From: a virus | Strand: one strand, 5' to 3' | IMG/VR virus record: IMGVR_UViG_3300011114_000875 | Span: 1 to 20,871 of that record | Length of the DNA: 20,871 bases | In this document: one piece after another, positions 10,179 to 17,171 of the stretch | Position numbering within the stretch: the first letter of the stretch is position 1 | Layout: each line of letters starts with the position of its first letter | Program-made: the position numbers and the translations under genes | The notes under the pieces: generated by a model | The model's input: only the letters and a program-made list of their open reading frames with translations | What the model was told of the DNA's origin: nothing | Databases searched by the model: none

Positions 10179-11271
10179 TTAGAGCCTCCTCCCTTGTTAG
10201 ACCCATAATTCGGCATTTAACATCCTCCATAGAGGAAAGCCTATCAATTTCTTCTTTAACCTTCTCTTTTCTAATTTGTGCCAGCTTTACTAAATCAATG
10301 CGCGTTTTTTCTGCCCGCCAAAGCTCAATTAAATTAAGGATACTGGCATTTTCTTTTGCCGCTTTCGATATTCTGTCGCTACGTTTTTCCTTTAGGGAAT
10401 TGACAAGGTCTTGTTGGCGTTTAATGCAGGCACTATACTCTGCTTGACATTTACCCATAGCCTCGACTAGAGACATTGCTATTTTTGCCTTTTCTTCCCC
10501 ATCGCCGGTCTGGTCCTCTAAGATTATCTCAAGCTTTTCTCCGCGAGCCTGTATTTTACGTTCTTTTACCGCTTCGTTAGCTAGAATCATATACTGGTCA
10601 GTCTCTTCTTCCGTTAAGTCTCCCTTATCGAAAGTATATCTAATGAACACGGACTCGAATAATGTGCGGTCAGATTCTGTGACATACGTCTGAATCTGCT
10701 TCTCTAGTCTGAAGATATTAAGATATCGCATCAATGAACGAATATCTTTGGTCTGTCGGACACTCAATTTGTCCTTATCTAATGGAGCCATCTTAAGATA
10801 TCGGTTTACCCTTGCCAGTGTACGCTCGAATGTATTCGGAGCTTTCCATTCTCCAGAAGGAATCTCATCCGTAGAAGAAAAGGCCTTGGCTGCGCCCAAT
10901 TCTTTTATATAGTCGTTTACAGTTCGCGCCTCAAGATTTAGATTGTTGATTGTCGGATTAGAGAATAAAGACCTAGCCATTTCGACGGCACTCATCGTCT
11001 CGAAATTGTTTAGAATATATTCTTTTTGTTCTGGAGTAAGGACAATCTTCTCTTTAGCCTGTCGGTCTTGTGCTGGTCGTAATTTTATAGCTAGCCCAGA
11101 CAAATATCTCTTTACAGCGCGACCCTGACGACTTCTCCCATCGAAATCTGGACCGAATATATGAATCGTAGCCTCTGTCATCGAAGGCTTATCTTCATCT
11201 GACTTCGACTCCCAAAAAGCAAGAACCGCCGCTTTTTGTTCTTCTGTTAATTCTATTTCGTCTGAGTCCAT
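10168..11271 (-). CDS. Helical DNA-binding-like protein in the small-terminase position
   Basis: The 367-residue product is charged and mostly helical. Near its N-terminus two similar segments begin LTEEQKAAVLAFWE (8-21) and LTPEQKEYILNNFE (78-91), each followed by helices that could form winged or HTH units. The C-terminal third (about 260-350) is a Lys/Glu-rich probable coiled coil. This layout, N-terminal DNA-binding helices plus coiled-coil oligomerisation, is that of small terminase subunits. The gene is upstream of the nuclease and TerL in one operon, but no specific family signature is recognised and it is longer than most small terminases. It could instead be a phage transcription or recombination factor. 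The start lies 5 bases after the sigma gene stop. Confidence 0.7.
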   Translation of the reverse strand: MDSDEIELTEEQKAAVLAFWESKSDEDKPSMTEATIHIFGPDFDGRSRQGRAVKRYLSGLAIKLRPAQDRQAKEKIVLTPEQKEYILNNFETMSAVEMARSLFSNPTINNLNLEARTVNDYIKELGAAKAFSSTDEIPSGEWKAPNTFERTLARVNRYLKMAPLDKDKLSVRQTKDIRSLMRYLNIFRLEKQIQTYVTESDRTLFESVFIRYTFDKGDLTEEETDQYMILANEAVKERKIQARGEKLEIILEDQTGDGEEKAKIAMSLVEAMGKCQAEYSACIKRQQDLVNSLKEKRSDRISKAAKENASILNLIELWRAEKTRIDLVKLAQIRKEKVKEEIDRLSSMEDVKCRIMGLTREEALNGV

Positions 11272-11276
11272 AAGGG

Positions 11277-11957
11277 TTAGAATTCAGCAGAACCATCAGC
11301 AAGGCACTTTTTGGCTTTATCAATAATACATCGCTGGATATTATGAAGCTGTTTGTATCCGGGCGTTCTTCCTGTCTCTGATGTAGTATATCCCAATTCA
11401 AGCGCGACCTCTTCTTCAGTCTTGCCATCGAGATATAGGGACTGATATACCATTTTTTCGATAGGTCGTAGTATCTGCATTAAACGAGCGGTCAATTTTT
11501 CAGCACCAGCATCTATATCAGTACTTTCATCTGGACGTTCGGAGAGTTCGTGTTCATGGAACTCCATAGAGACAGGAACTTTAATATTGAAGGCGTTCTT
11601 TTTCCGCTTCTGCCAGTTCTTAAAGAGCGGACAAGCATCGCATTGCGAACCATATACAGTACATCCTTCGTCTGGCAACTGAGACGGGCATTTTTGACAT
11701 GGTCTAGCATAATTGCTGTAATTATTGCGGATTAGGTTTTTAATCTGATGAGATATGACTTTATTGAGCCACGGCTCGAATGGAAGGCTTTGGTCATACT
11801 TATCCCATTTTTTATAGACGTGTATCCGTATGATTTGGGAAACGTCATCATAATCCATCCAAGCCAAAGAAGTCAGACTCCACTTATTTTTGCGCTTTTT
11901 GAGATTCGTATCTATGATGTCAGAATAGTCTTCAAAAGTTTTAAGTGGGGTTGTCAT
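11277..11957 (-). CDS. Phage sigma-70-family factor with a cysteine-rich insert
   Basis: The 226-residue protein has a region 2-like N-terminal segment (about 31-85) including DYDDVSQIIRIHVYKKWDKYD and FEPWLNKVISHQIKNLIRNN, the core-binding and -10-binding helices. A region 4-like C-terminal segment (158-220) has LRPIEKMVYQSLYLDGKTEEEVALELGY followed by a recognition helix. Between them sits a cysteine cluster (C87, C90, C99, C106, C109) likely to bind zinc, where larger sigma factors have region 3. The build resembles ECF sigmas and gp55-type late factors of T4-like phages. It would redirect host RNA polymerase to late promoters. Its place directly upstream of packaging and virion genes fits. 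Its start overlaps the previous stop by one base (TAATG). Confidence 0.8.
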   Translation of the reverse strand: MTTPLKTFEDYSDIIDTNLKKRKNKWSLTSLAWMDYDDVSQIIRIHVYKKWDKYDQSLPFEPWLNKVISHQIKNLIRNNYSNYARPCQKCPSQLPDEGCTVYGSQCDACPLFKNWQKRKKNAFNIKVPVSMEFHEHELSERPDESTDIDAGAEKLTARLMQILRPIEKMVYQSLYLDGKTEEEVALELGYTTSETGRTPGYKQLHNIQRCIIDKAKKCLADGSAEF

Positions 11958-12424
11958 TATTTTTTATTTTTGGAACCGGCAGGGCGACCTCTCTTGGGCG
12001 CTGGAGATGGTGTTTTAGCGGAGGAAGTTTTGGGCATATTAAGCGCAAATTGTAGAGGCTCTTTCTTCCCGTCTTCTCCAATCGTCTCGGAGGAGAACGT
12101 CAACTTACCAGAAAAAGCTCCAGCATTAAATACCTGAACCCCTTCGTCATCATCTGAATTCGTTCCGGCAAGAGCTGGGGCACCCGCTGTCAGGACAGGG
12201 TCTTCGCTGACAACACTCTTCCTCGCCGCTCTACGGGCCTCCCATTCTGACCTAGTAGTGGCTATTGATGAGGATTTATCTAGCGGATGGACTATTACTG
12301 GTGTAAAAGTAGTTGTGACAGGTGCGGATACGGTCCCAAGAGAATGAAGGTTTCCCCTGCATCCAGCGCAGTTCTTCTGGTCCGTAGTATTCTTTTTTCC
12401 GCAATGTGGACAGTAAATATTCAT
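11957..12424 (-). CDS. Zinc-ribbon protein with C-terminal AT-hook-like tail
   Basis: The 155-residue protein begins with a compact zinc ribbon, CPHC at 5-8 and CAGC at 19-22. The middle is a Pro/Ser/Ala-rich, probably disordered linker, with a short more ordered segment near 105-135. The C-terminus PKRGRPAGSKNKK is a basic AT-hook-like sequence (RGRP core), which usually binds the minor groove of AT-rich DNA. It is the first gene of the late minus-strand operon and overlaps the sigma gene by one base, so the two may act together in transcription; that link is inference. A TATAAT-like hexamer lies about 12 bases upstream of the ATG. I do not recognise a named family. Confidence 0.7.
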   Translation of the reverse strand: MNIYCPHCGKKNTTDQKNCAGCRGNLHSLGTVSAPVTTTFTPVIVHPLDKSSSIATTRSEWEARRAARKSVVSEDPVLTAGAPALAGTNSDDDEGVQVFNAGAFSGKLTFSSETIGEDGKKEPLQFALNMPKTSSAKTPSPAPKRGRPAGSKNKK

Positions 12425-12438
12425 TGTTATCTAATTAT

Positions 12439-12621
12439 ATGCTAGACCAATCAGGAATGAAAGATTTTCTAAGTCGGCTGATGGCCCTGACGTTTCCATT
12501 ATGTCGCCATGAGGACGAAGCAGTATGGACAAGATGCGCAGAAATAAATCGTATTTGCCATGAAGAATTCGTCCGTCTTGGCCGTCTATCAGTAGATGAC
12601 AAAAAAGATTTTCCTCAATGA
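12439..12621 (+). CDS. Small unknown protein, first gene of the plus-strand cluster
   Basis: The reading frame is open from 12406. I prefer the ATG at 12439 (60 residues) because the earlier ATG lies inside the divergent zinc-ribbon gene. A further ATG at 12457, preceded by CAGGA, would give a 54-residue product. The protein is helical with two Cys and no recognised domain. It overlaps the next gene by 26 bases, which suggests joint translation. Only 14 bases separate it from the minus-strand operon start, so both promoters must overlap coding sequence. Confidence 0.5.
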   Translation: MLDQSGMKDFLSRLMALTFPLCRHEDEAVWTRCAEINRICHEEFVRLGRLSVDDKKDFPQ

Positions 12622-13129
12622 TTCTTCCTTAGAGCAGTCTCTATCAGACAAATATGCCCGTAAATTCTTTGGGCTAGACAGCATCCATCCAGATAGCAAT
12701 AAGTGGCGAGTTCTTTTCAGCAAAGATTCAGGTGAATTCTCGTATCAGGTCGTTGTCCAAAATGTCTCCAAATTAGAGAATAATCACTATCATGTATTTG
12801 GATATTGCGAAGACACGCCGATATCATATCTATATTTTAAATCTGGCACAATTTTACCTCCCGTTTACGAGAAGATGTTCGATATCGACTATAAAGACTT
12901 TGTAGCTATCCAAAGGCAAATGAATATCGGATTTTTTCCTTCCTATAACGTCACTCCACCAGAATTGGACGAAAATCGTTTAGGTAAGTTTCTTTACTTT
13001 CTTACCGAGCCTCTCGCTCAAGCCTTTGCTAAGGCGCAAAATGGTGAATCGTATGATATCGTAGCTATACCAGCGGAAAAAGAGGCAGAGATGACCGCTA
13101 AAGTAATTCTTGATACTCCTTTAGTCTAA
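12596..13129 (+). CDS. Unknown 177-residue phage protein
   Basis: The protein is of mixed alpha/beta character, with aromatic-rich strands in the middle (around FGYCEDTPISYLYF) and a helical, acidic C-terminal part. No signal peptide, membrane segment or catalytic motif is visible and I recognise no family. It overlaps the upstream small gene by 26 bases and ends 14 bases before the glycosyltransferase, so it probably belongs to the same transcript. It may serve glycan modification with its neighbour, but nothing in its sequence shows that. Confidence 0.7.
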   Translation: MTKKIFLNDSSLEQSLSDKYARKFFGLDSIHPDSNKWRVLFSKDSGEFSYQVVVQNVSKLENNHYHVFGYCEDTPISYLYFKSGTILPPVYEKMFDIDYKDFVAIQRQMNIGFFPSYNVTPPELDENRLGKFLYFLTEPLAQAFAKAQNGESYDIVAIPAEKEAEMTAKVILDTPLV

Positions 13130-13143
13130 TTCGCTCCGATAGT

Positions 13144-14268
13144 ATGAAAAAAATTGGCCTCTGTATGATTGTCAAAAATGAGGCGGCGATTATCTGTCGC
13201 TGCCTGACGAGCGTCAGGCCGATTATTGATTATGTTTTGATTTGTGACACTGGTTCGTCTGACCGAACGAAAGAAGTCATTTCCGACTGGCTAAGACAGT
13301 CGGCAATACCCGGAGAGGTCATCGACACGCCTTGGGAAAATTTCGCAAACAATCGCTCCCTAGCCTTGTCCATTCTCAAGGGCAAGGGCGTCGTGGATTA
13401 CGCTTTAATGATTGACGCGGACGAAGTCCTGATGTTTAAGGACTCTAGTCCCTCCAAAATCAGACAGTTCAAGCAAAATCTATCCTCCGACCTATACAAT
13501 ATAACAACAAATTTAGGAAATTGTGTCTATACGCGACCGCAATTAACGTCAACTTCAAAAAACTTCTACTACCGAGGGGTAGTCCATGAGTTTTTGGACT
13601 GCAAGGAGCCAATTTCAACCAGAGAAAACACAAATCTCTTCACTAATACTCCAATTCAAGATAGTCACAGGAATTCACAACCAGATAAATACAAAAGAGA
13701 CGCCGAAGTCCTTGATTTAGCTCTACTTACTGAGGAAGACCCCTTTTTGGTAAGTAGGTATCATTTTTATTTGGCGCAGAGCTTACGTGACTCTGGCAGC
13801 ATGGCTCGGGCCATATATAACTACGATATACGCGCCAAATTAGGCGGATGGGAAGAGGAAGTCTTTATCAGCAAATTGTATAGCGCGAGAATGAAAGTCG
13901 CCCTAAAATATCCGATAAATGAATCAATACAATACTTTATGGATGCGGCGGAAGTCGTAAAAGGCCGCGCCGAAGCTTTATATGAGGTAGTCAAGTTATG
14001 CCGTCAAAATAGTAGGTTCTATCAGGGATATATTGTTGGTTCTCACACTCTCAAACTTGCGATGCCTAAAGATGGGCTGTTCCTTGAGAAGAGCGTTTAT
14101 GAGTATGCGCTAATGGATGAAATGTCTATCTGCGCGTATTATGTGGGAGATTATAAATTAAGTAAATTACTGTGCCAAAAACTACTTTCGCTCCCCGGAG
14201 GAATACTACCCGGAATAGAATTAGATAGAGTGATGGACAACTTAAAACATGCAAATAACAAATTATAA
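13144..14268 (+). CDS. Family 2 glycosyltransferase with helical repeat C-terminus
   Basis: The N-terminal domain is a classical GT-A fold. IGLCMIVKNEAAIICRCLTSV (4-24) is the nucleotide-sugar-binding start, ICDTGSSDRT (33-42) follows, and ALMIDADEVL (87-96) holds the DxD metal site D91/D93. It transfers a sugar from a nucleotide donor to an acceptor that cannot be read from sequence. The C-terminal half (about 190-370) is helical with paired helices such as SRYHFYLAQSLRDSGSMARAIYNYD, resembling TPR units and typical of this subgroup. Phage enzymes of this type modify DNA bases, virion proteins or host surface glycans. No membrane segment is seen. The gene overlaps the next by 20 bases. Family assignment is firm; substrate is unknown. 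Confidence 0.88.
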   Translation: MKKIGLCMIVKNEAAIICRCLTSVRPIIDYVLICDTGSSDRTKEVISDWLRQSAIPGEVIDTPWENFANNRSLALSILKGKGVVDYALMIDADEVLMFKDSSPSKIRQFKQNLSSDLYNITTNLGNCVYTRPQLTSTSKNFYYRGVVHEFLDCKEPISTRENTNLFTNTPIQDSHRNSQPDKYKRDAEVLDLALLTEEDPFLVSRYHFYLAQSLRDSGSMARAIYNYDIRAKLGGWEEEVFISKLYSARMKVALKYPINESIQYFMDAAEVVKGRAEALYEVVKLCRQNSRFYQGYIVGSHTLKLAMPKDGLFLEKSVYEYALMDEMSICAYYVGDYKLSKLLCQKLLSLPGGILPGIELDRVMDNLKHANNKL

Positions 14269-14581
14269 ATACGCACTACTTACAGACCAGTCGGTGCAGT
14301 CGTTCACCTGTCTTGTCAAATACCATAGGGACGAATCCGGCACGATTATCGTCGCCGAATGCGCGGAATATCCGAACAGTCTTAAATCCGAGTTCGTCGA
14401 AGATATAAGCTATCGCGACCCAACCGCTAGTCTCAACTTCCGAATAATGCCCGGAATAAGTGAAAATTCATGGTATGGACTCAGTCTGTCTCCTAACGAA
14501 TATGAGAGAATACGCAAAATGATAGAGCTATATCCTTCTTATGAGAAATTCTTGAAATTAGCCAAGGGCGAATCATGCTAA
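14249..14581 (+). CDS. Unknown 110-residue protein
   Basis: The product has a beta-rich N-terminal half (YKYALLTDQSVQSFTCLVKY) and a helical C-terminal third, with no recognised domain. It overlaps the glycosyltransferase gene by 20 bases and the next gene by 7, so translation is probably coupled and the gene is likely real. Its function is unknown. Confidence 0.65.
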   Translation: MQITNYKYALLTDQSVQSFTCLVKYHRDESGTIIVAECAEYPNSLKSEFVEDISYRDPTASLNFRIMPGISENSWYGLSLSPNEYERIRKMIELYPSYEKFLKLAKGESC

Positions 14582-15051
14582 TCGACTTCTCTATCGCCGC
14601 CAAGCCAGAGAAAATCAACGTATGCGCGAAAATTCAGGAGATTTTGGCCGCGCATTTTCCTAAAAGTGTCTATACGATGACCGAACAGAACAAAGACTCC
14701 TGTCTCAAGTTCTACAATAAACTAATCCACCAGTTCGACGGTAGGGGATTAATCCTAGATGAATGTGTCCTACTCTACAAACACGTCTTAATAAGAAGTC
14801 CGCATAACGCTATAGGCGAATTTATGCAAGTAAGAAATCTGCCACATAATACCGAAGGAAACTGTATTTTTGTAGATTTCTTCGTAGCGAATCTTGAGGG
14901 GTCTTTGGATACTCACCCAATAAAAGACGTTCTGTTTAGCGACTATAGGATAGAATACTATATGTTAGCTAGGCGCGGGGAGATTATTATCTTGACTAAG
15001 GACGAATTGCAAGCAAGAACTGTTAGGCTAGAGAATTTAAAAATTTATTAA
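14575..15051 (+). CDS. Unknown 158-residue protein, end of the plus-strand cluster
   Basis: The sequence is alpha/beta, with a helix near 18-30, a charged middle and a strand-rich C-terminal half (around GNCIFVDFFVANLEGS). No motif is recognised. It starts inside the end of the preceding gene. Its 3' end overlaps the end of the convergent minus-strand gene by 29 bases, so the two transcripts are antisense to each other there. No intrinsic terminator is visible between them. Confidence 0.65.
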   Translation: MLIDFSIAAKPEKINVCAKIQEILAAHFPKSVYTMTEQNKDSCLKFYNKLIHQFDGRGLILDECVLLYKHVLIRSPHNAIGEFMQVRNLPHNTEGNCIFVDFFVANLEGSLDTHPIKDVLFSDYRIEYYMLARRGEIIILTKDELQARTVRLENLKIY

Positions 15052-15355
15052 AAAGCTCTGGGTCTTTGAGAAGCTCGGTAAAAGTCATCCGACACAGCTT
15101 CTCATAGAGTTCGACATCCGCCATTAGCTCATCTGCGGTATAGCCTTTGGCTATTGTTTTTTCGTTTAAATAGTCCCAATTTTTCAATTTGGCTACTCCA
15201 TCAGAAGACTGCGACCAAAACCCTTTATCGTCTTTGGTGTTTCGGATATCCCCGATAATAAGGAACATCCGCCCGCCCTCGGAAGGCTGTGAAATTCTGA
15301 CGGCGTCGCATTTTAGAAGGGTTTTCGCCGCCACTAATACTTGTTCTTTGTCCAT
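15023..15355 (-). CDS. Unknown 110-residue protein, last gene of the PhoH operon
   Basis: The frame is open from 15427, but I choose the ATG at 15355. The upstream gene stops at 15357, leaving one base between stop and start, and the longer start would overlap that gene by 71 bases. The product begins MDKEQVLVAAKTLLKC, has a strand segment MFLIIGDI in the middle and a helical C-terminus with FTELLKDPELFNKFLNSL. No family is recognised. It is the fifth gene of the minus-strand run led by the small zinc protein and PhoH. Confidence 0.65.
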   Translation of the reverse strand: MDKEQVLVAAKTLLKCDAVRISQPSEGGRMFLIIGDIRNTKDDKGFWSQSSDGVAKLKNWDYLNEKTIAKGYTADELMADVELYEKLCRMTFTELLKDPELFNKFLNSLA

Positions 15356-15356
15356 A

Positions 15357-15575
15357 TTAAATAGTTCTCCAGAACTCGCATCCGTCCAGTTTATGCACAG
15401 GAAAGGACGGGCCTTCAGGAGCGCCACGAGAAAACCTTTTACCCGTCATCGCTTTAAACGCTTGTGTATTTCCTACGCAGTATCCCATTAGAGGCTTCGA
15501 GGAGGGATGAAATGAAATACACGATACGCAACAATTATGAAACGTATCGCTGAATTCTTGTGTTTTCGTCGCCAT
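15357..15575 (-). CDS. Small cysteine-rich, probably zinc-binding protein
   Basis: The 72-residue product has a CCVSC cluster (15-19), then C33 and C66 in a GCEFW ending. This spacing resembles small phage zinc-binding proteins with a CxxC-(F)H start and a terminal GCxxW. Its start overlaps the upstream stop codon by one base (TAATG), and it ends one base before the next start. That tight packing is the best evidence that it is a gene. The role is unknown. Confidence 0.6.
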   Translation of the reverse strand: MATKTQEFSDTFHNCCVSCISFHPSSKPLMGYCVGNTQAFKAMTGKRFSRGAPEGPSFPVHKLDGCEFWRTI

Positions 15576-15799
15576 TATCGCTTACAGACTTTACATCCCA
15601 CTGATGGAGGGGTGGCGGCAAGTCTTTCGCCCAAGATATTCGAGTAGTCTAACATGACTTCTGCCTGACGGCGCAATAGACAAAGCTCTTCTGGAGTAGC
15701 CTTTGAGGGAAATACCGCGAGAAATAGGCTCAATGCGCCGATTTTTTTGTCAAGTTCAATTTTTTCGAGTAAAACCCGTTGCATGTGTGGAGGTAACAT
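15575..15799 (-). CDS. Acb2/Tad1-hairpin-like small protein, candidate anti-CBASS sponge
   Basis: The 74-residue protein is a predicted helix-turn-helix hairpin. Helix 1 is PPHMQRVLLEKIELDKKIGA (3-22). A turn follows at 30-36, and helix 2 is EELCLLRRQAEVMLDYSN, continuing into ILGERLA (to 61). This matches, from memory, the family pattern PHxxRVxxEKxELDxKIxxL...ExxxLxxQxxxMxxYxxxLxxRI of the Acb2 family (T4 Vs.4, crAss001_48-like). Characterised members bind cyclic di- and trinucleotides and so block CBASS defence. The C-terminal CKVC pair is not part of that pattern. It starts 3 bases after the phoH stop with a GAGGT run upstream, so it is co-expressed with phoH. Family membership is likely but not proven; ligand binding here is inference. 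Confidence 0.62.
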   Translation of the reverse strand: MLPPHMQRVLLEKIELDKKIGALSLFLAVFPSKATPEELCLLRRQAEVMLDYSNILGERLAATPPSVGCKVCKR

Positions 15800-15802
15800 A
15801 GG

Positions 15803-16570
15803 CTATTCTACCTCCCGATTGAGTTTTTTGACAATAAATCGCACCATCGCCGAGCGCATAATATCATCTTCGCCAAATCTAAATACGTTGACGCCCATTT
15901 CTTTAGATTCTTCATCATCGAAAAGACTAGTGACGCTGGCTACGCCACCTTGATGAGAATGACCCAAGTCCGTCTGCGAAGGGTCAGACAAAATAAACAA
16001 ATGCGTAAATTCGCCCAAACGAGTTAGCGCCGTAATTACCTCCTTGCGGCTACTATTCTGCGTCTCATCCAAGATGATAGCTTTAGCATTCCAATTAAGG
16101 CCGCGAATATAATTAATAGGAAAGCAGTGAACGCGCTCGTCTTTTTTGAGCAAATCTACTTGATTTCTTGGCAAAAGTTCATCTAATTTATCCCAAAATG
16201 GCAAATTATAGAAAGCTAATTTATCCTCGGCAGTCCCCGGAAGGAATCCTAATTTCGCCTCAGAACTCTCCACAGCAGAACGCAAGTAGATAATATCGGA
16301 AATCTTCTTGTCGTTTAGCAGATGTAGAGAACAGTAAGCGGCCAAAAGCGTCTTTGCCGTTCCGGCTGGCCCAGTAACGAAGGTAATTCGCGACTTATTG
16401 TGCAACGCCATATCTATAAACTCATTTTGGCGGTCAGTCCATTCCAAATCGCGAATGGATAACTCCTGTCTGAGTTTGCTCCGTTGATGGACGTGGAGTG
16501 AGGTATCGGCCTTAGAACACGCGGTATCATTTTTAGAAACCGCCCCAGTAGGTTTATGTTTTTTTCCCAT
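15803..16570 (-). CDS. phoH: PhoH-like P-loop ATPase
   Basis: The 255-residue protein carries Walker A GPAGTAKT at 67-74, Walker B AIILDETQN at 164-172 and the conserved SDPSQTDL (195-202). RSAVESSEAKLGFLPG (97-112) and the GLNW strand are further PhoH landmarks. The N-terminal 40 residues are basic and probably disordered. PhoH proteins are RNA-associated ATPases, common in large phages, where their exact role is unsettled. A TATATAAT run about 11-18 bases before the ATG is a likely -10 box for a separate promoter. The acb2-like gene follows after 3 bases. Confidence 0.9.
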   Translation of the reverse strand: MGKKHKPTGAVSKNDTACSKADTSLHVHQRSKLRQELSIRDLEWTDRQNEFIDMALHNKSRITFVTGPAGTAKTLLAAYCSLHLLNDKKISDIIYLRSAVESSEAKLGFLPGTAEDKLAFYNLPFWDKLDELLPRNQVDLLKKDERVHCFPINYIRGLNWNAKAIILDETQNSSRKEVITALTRLGEFTHLFILSDPSQTDLGHSHQGGVASVTSLFDDEESKEMGVNVFRFGEDDIMRSAMVRFIVKKLNREVE

Positions 16571-16605
16571 GATAGGAGTTATTATATACTACACGACCAA
16601 ACCGA

Positions 16606-16833
16606 CTAATTATCAAACTTATTTTTGTATTCCTTTACTTTGACGGGATTTTCGCGCTGCCATTTGCGGACCTTCTCAGTAATTTCGCCGCTGTGATTTT
16701 CATAATACTTAGCGTGCCTTAATTTTTCACAGAACTTGCAGGCCGGTTTAAGTCCATCCTTACTCCTAGCATACCTACTAAAGAGGGCCAAGTCAATCAT
16801 TTTTTTGCATTTGCTACAGATTTTTTGCGACAT
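16606..16833 (-). CDS. Small zinc-finger protein related to endonuclease VII N-termini
   Basis: I use the ATG at 16833 (75 residues) because MSQKICSKCKK is the usual beginning of this type. The longer frame from 16881 adds 16 residues with no match and would remove the TATAAT box that lies 4 bases before this ATG. The CSKC pair and CKFC pair form a likely zinc site. The middle FSRYARSKDGLKPACKFCEK and the repeated charged tail ENPVKVKEYKN match the zinc-binding N-terminal part of phage recombination endonuclease VII/HNH proteins. The catalytic part is absent, so it is either a free-standing zinc domain or a remnant. Confidence 0.65.
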   Translation of the reverse strand: MSQKICSKCKKMIDLALFSRYARSKDGLKPACKFCEKLRHAKYYENHSGEITEKVRKWQRENPVKVKEYKNKFDN

Positions 16834-17125
16834 GATTATTATAGAAGAATTAGGGGCGATTTTAGGATTTACTTTTAACAATTGAGGGTCCGGGGCGAAA
16901 TTTCAGTAATTTTGATATTTTAGGATTCACTTTTTTGGGGTAAGCTCGGGTGGAATTTGAGGATTTTTTTGAGGGCTTTTTGAGAATTGAGGTGACTGGA
17001 GTGTTTATTATGTTGGGATTTTAGGATTTGGATTGGTTTTTGGTGGCCGGGGCGAGAGATGGGCGACACCCCCCGCCGTCCTGTCAAGAAATTTATTTTT
17101 ATTTTTTCATTAAACCGGCAGGGGT
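16834..17125. other. G/T-rich strand-asymmetric intergenic stretch with short repeats
   Basis: No supported gene lies here. From about 16842 to 17065 the plus strand is strongly enriched in G and T and poor in C. The decamer TTTTAGGATT occurs three times, near 16860, 16918 and 17020, and the first two copies extend to TTTTAGGATT(T/C)ACTTTT. A C-run follows near 17068, then an A/T-rich run near 17090-17110. The stretch marks the change from the phage genes on the left to the small-gene region on the right. Such asymmetry fits an origin, a recombination junction or decayed sequence; none can be shown. Confidence 0.55.
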
Positions 17126-17160
17126 CTGGCACGGAACCTGCCGAGCAAGTCCCGTGCCAA
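17126..17160. repeat. Inverted-repeat element copy 0 (16-3-16)
   Basis: The left arm is CTGGCACG-GAAC-CTGC, the loop CGA, and the right arm GCAAG-TCC-CGTGCCAA. Read on the minus strand, the arms pair over 14 bases with two G-U pairs. It begins 11 bases beyond the stop of the minus-strand acidic protein gene. Both arms fit a sigma-54 -24/-12 pattern (GG-N10-GC). Confidence 0.75.
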
Positions 17161-17171
17161 CCCAGCACGGC

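Noticed and set aside
15356-15427. Longer start of the 110-residue gene
   Set aside because: It would overlap the preceding gene by 71 bases, while the ATG at 15355 lies one base after that gene's stop.
17126-17160. Intrinsic terminator for the acidic gene
   Set aside because: The hairpin is strong, but on the minus strand it is followed by AGACCCC, not a U-run.
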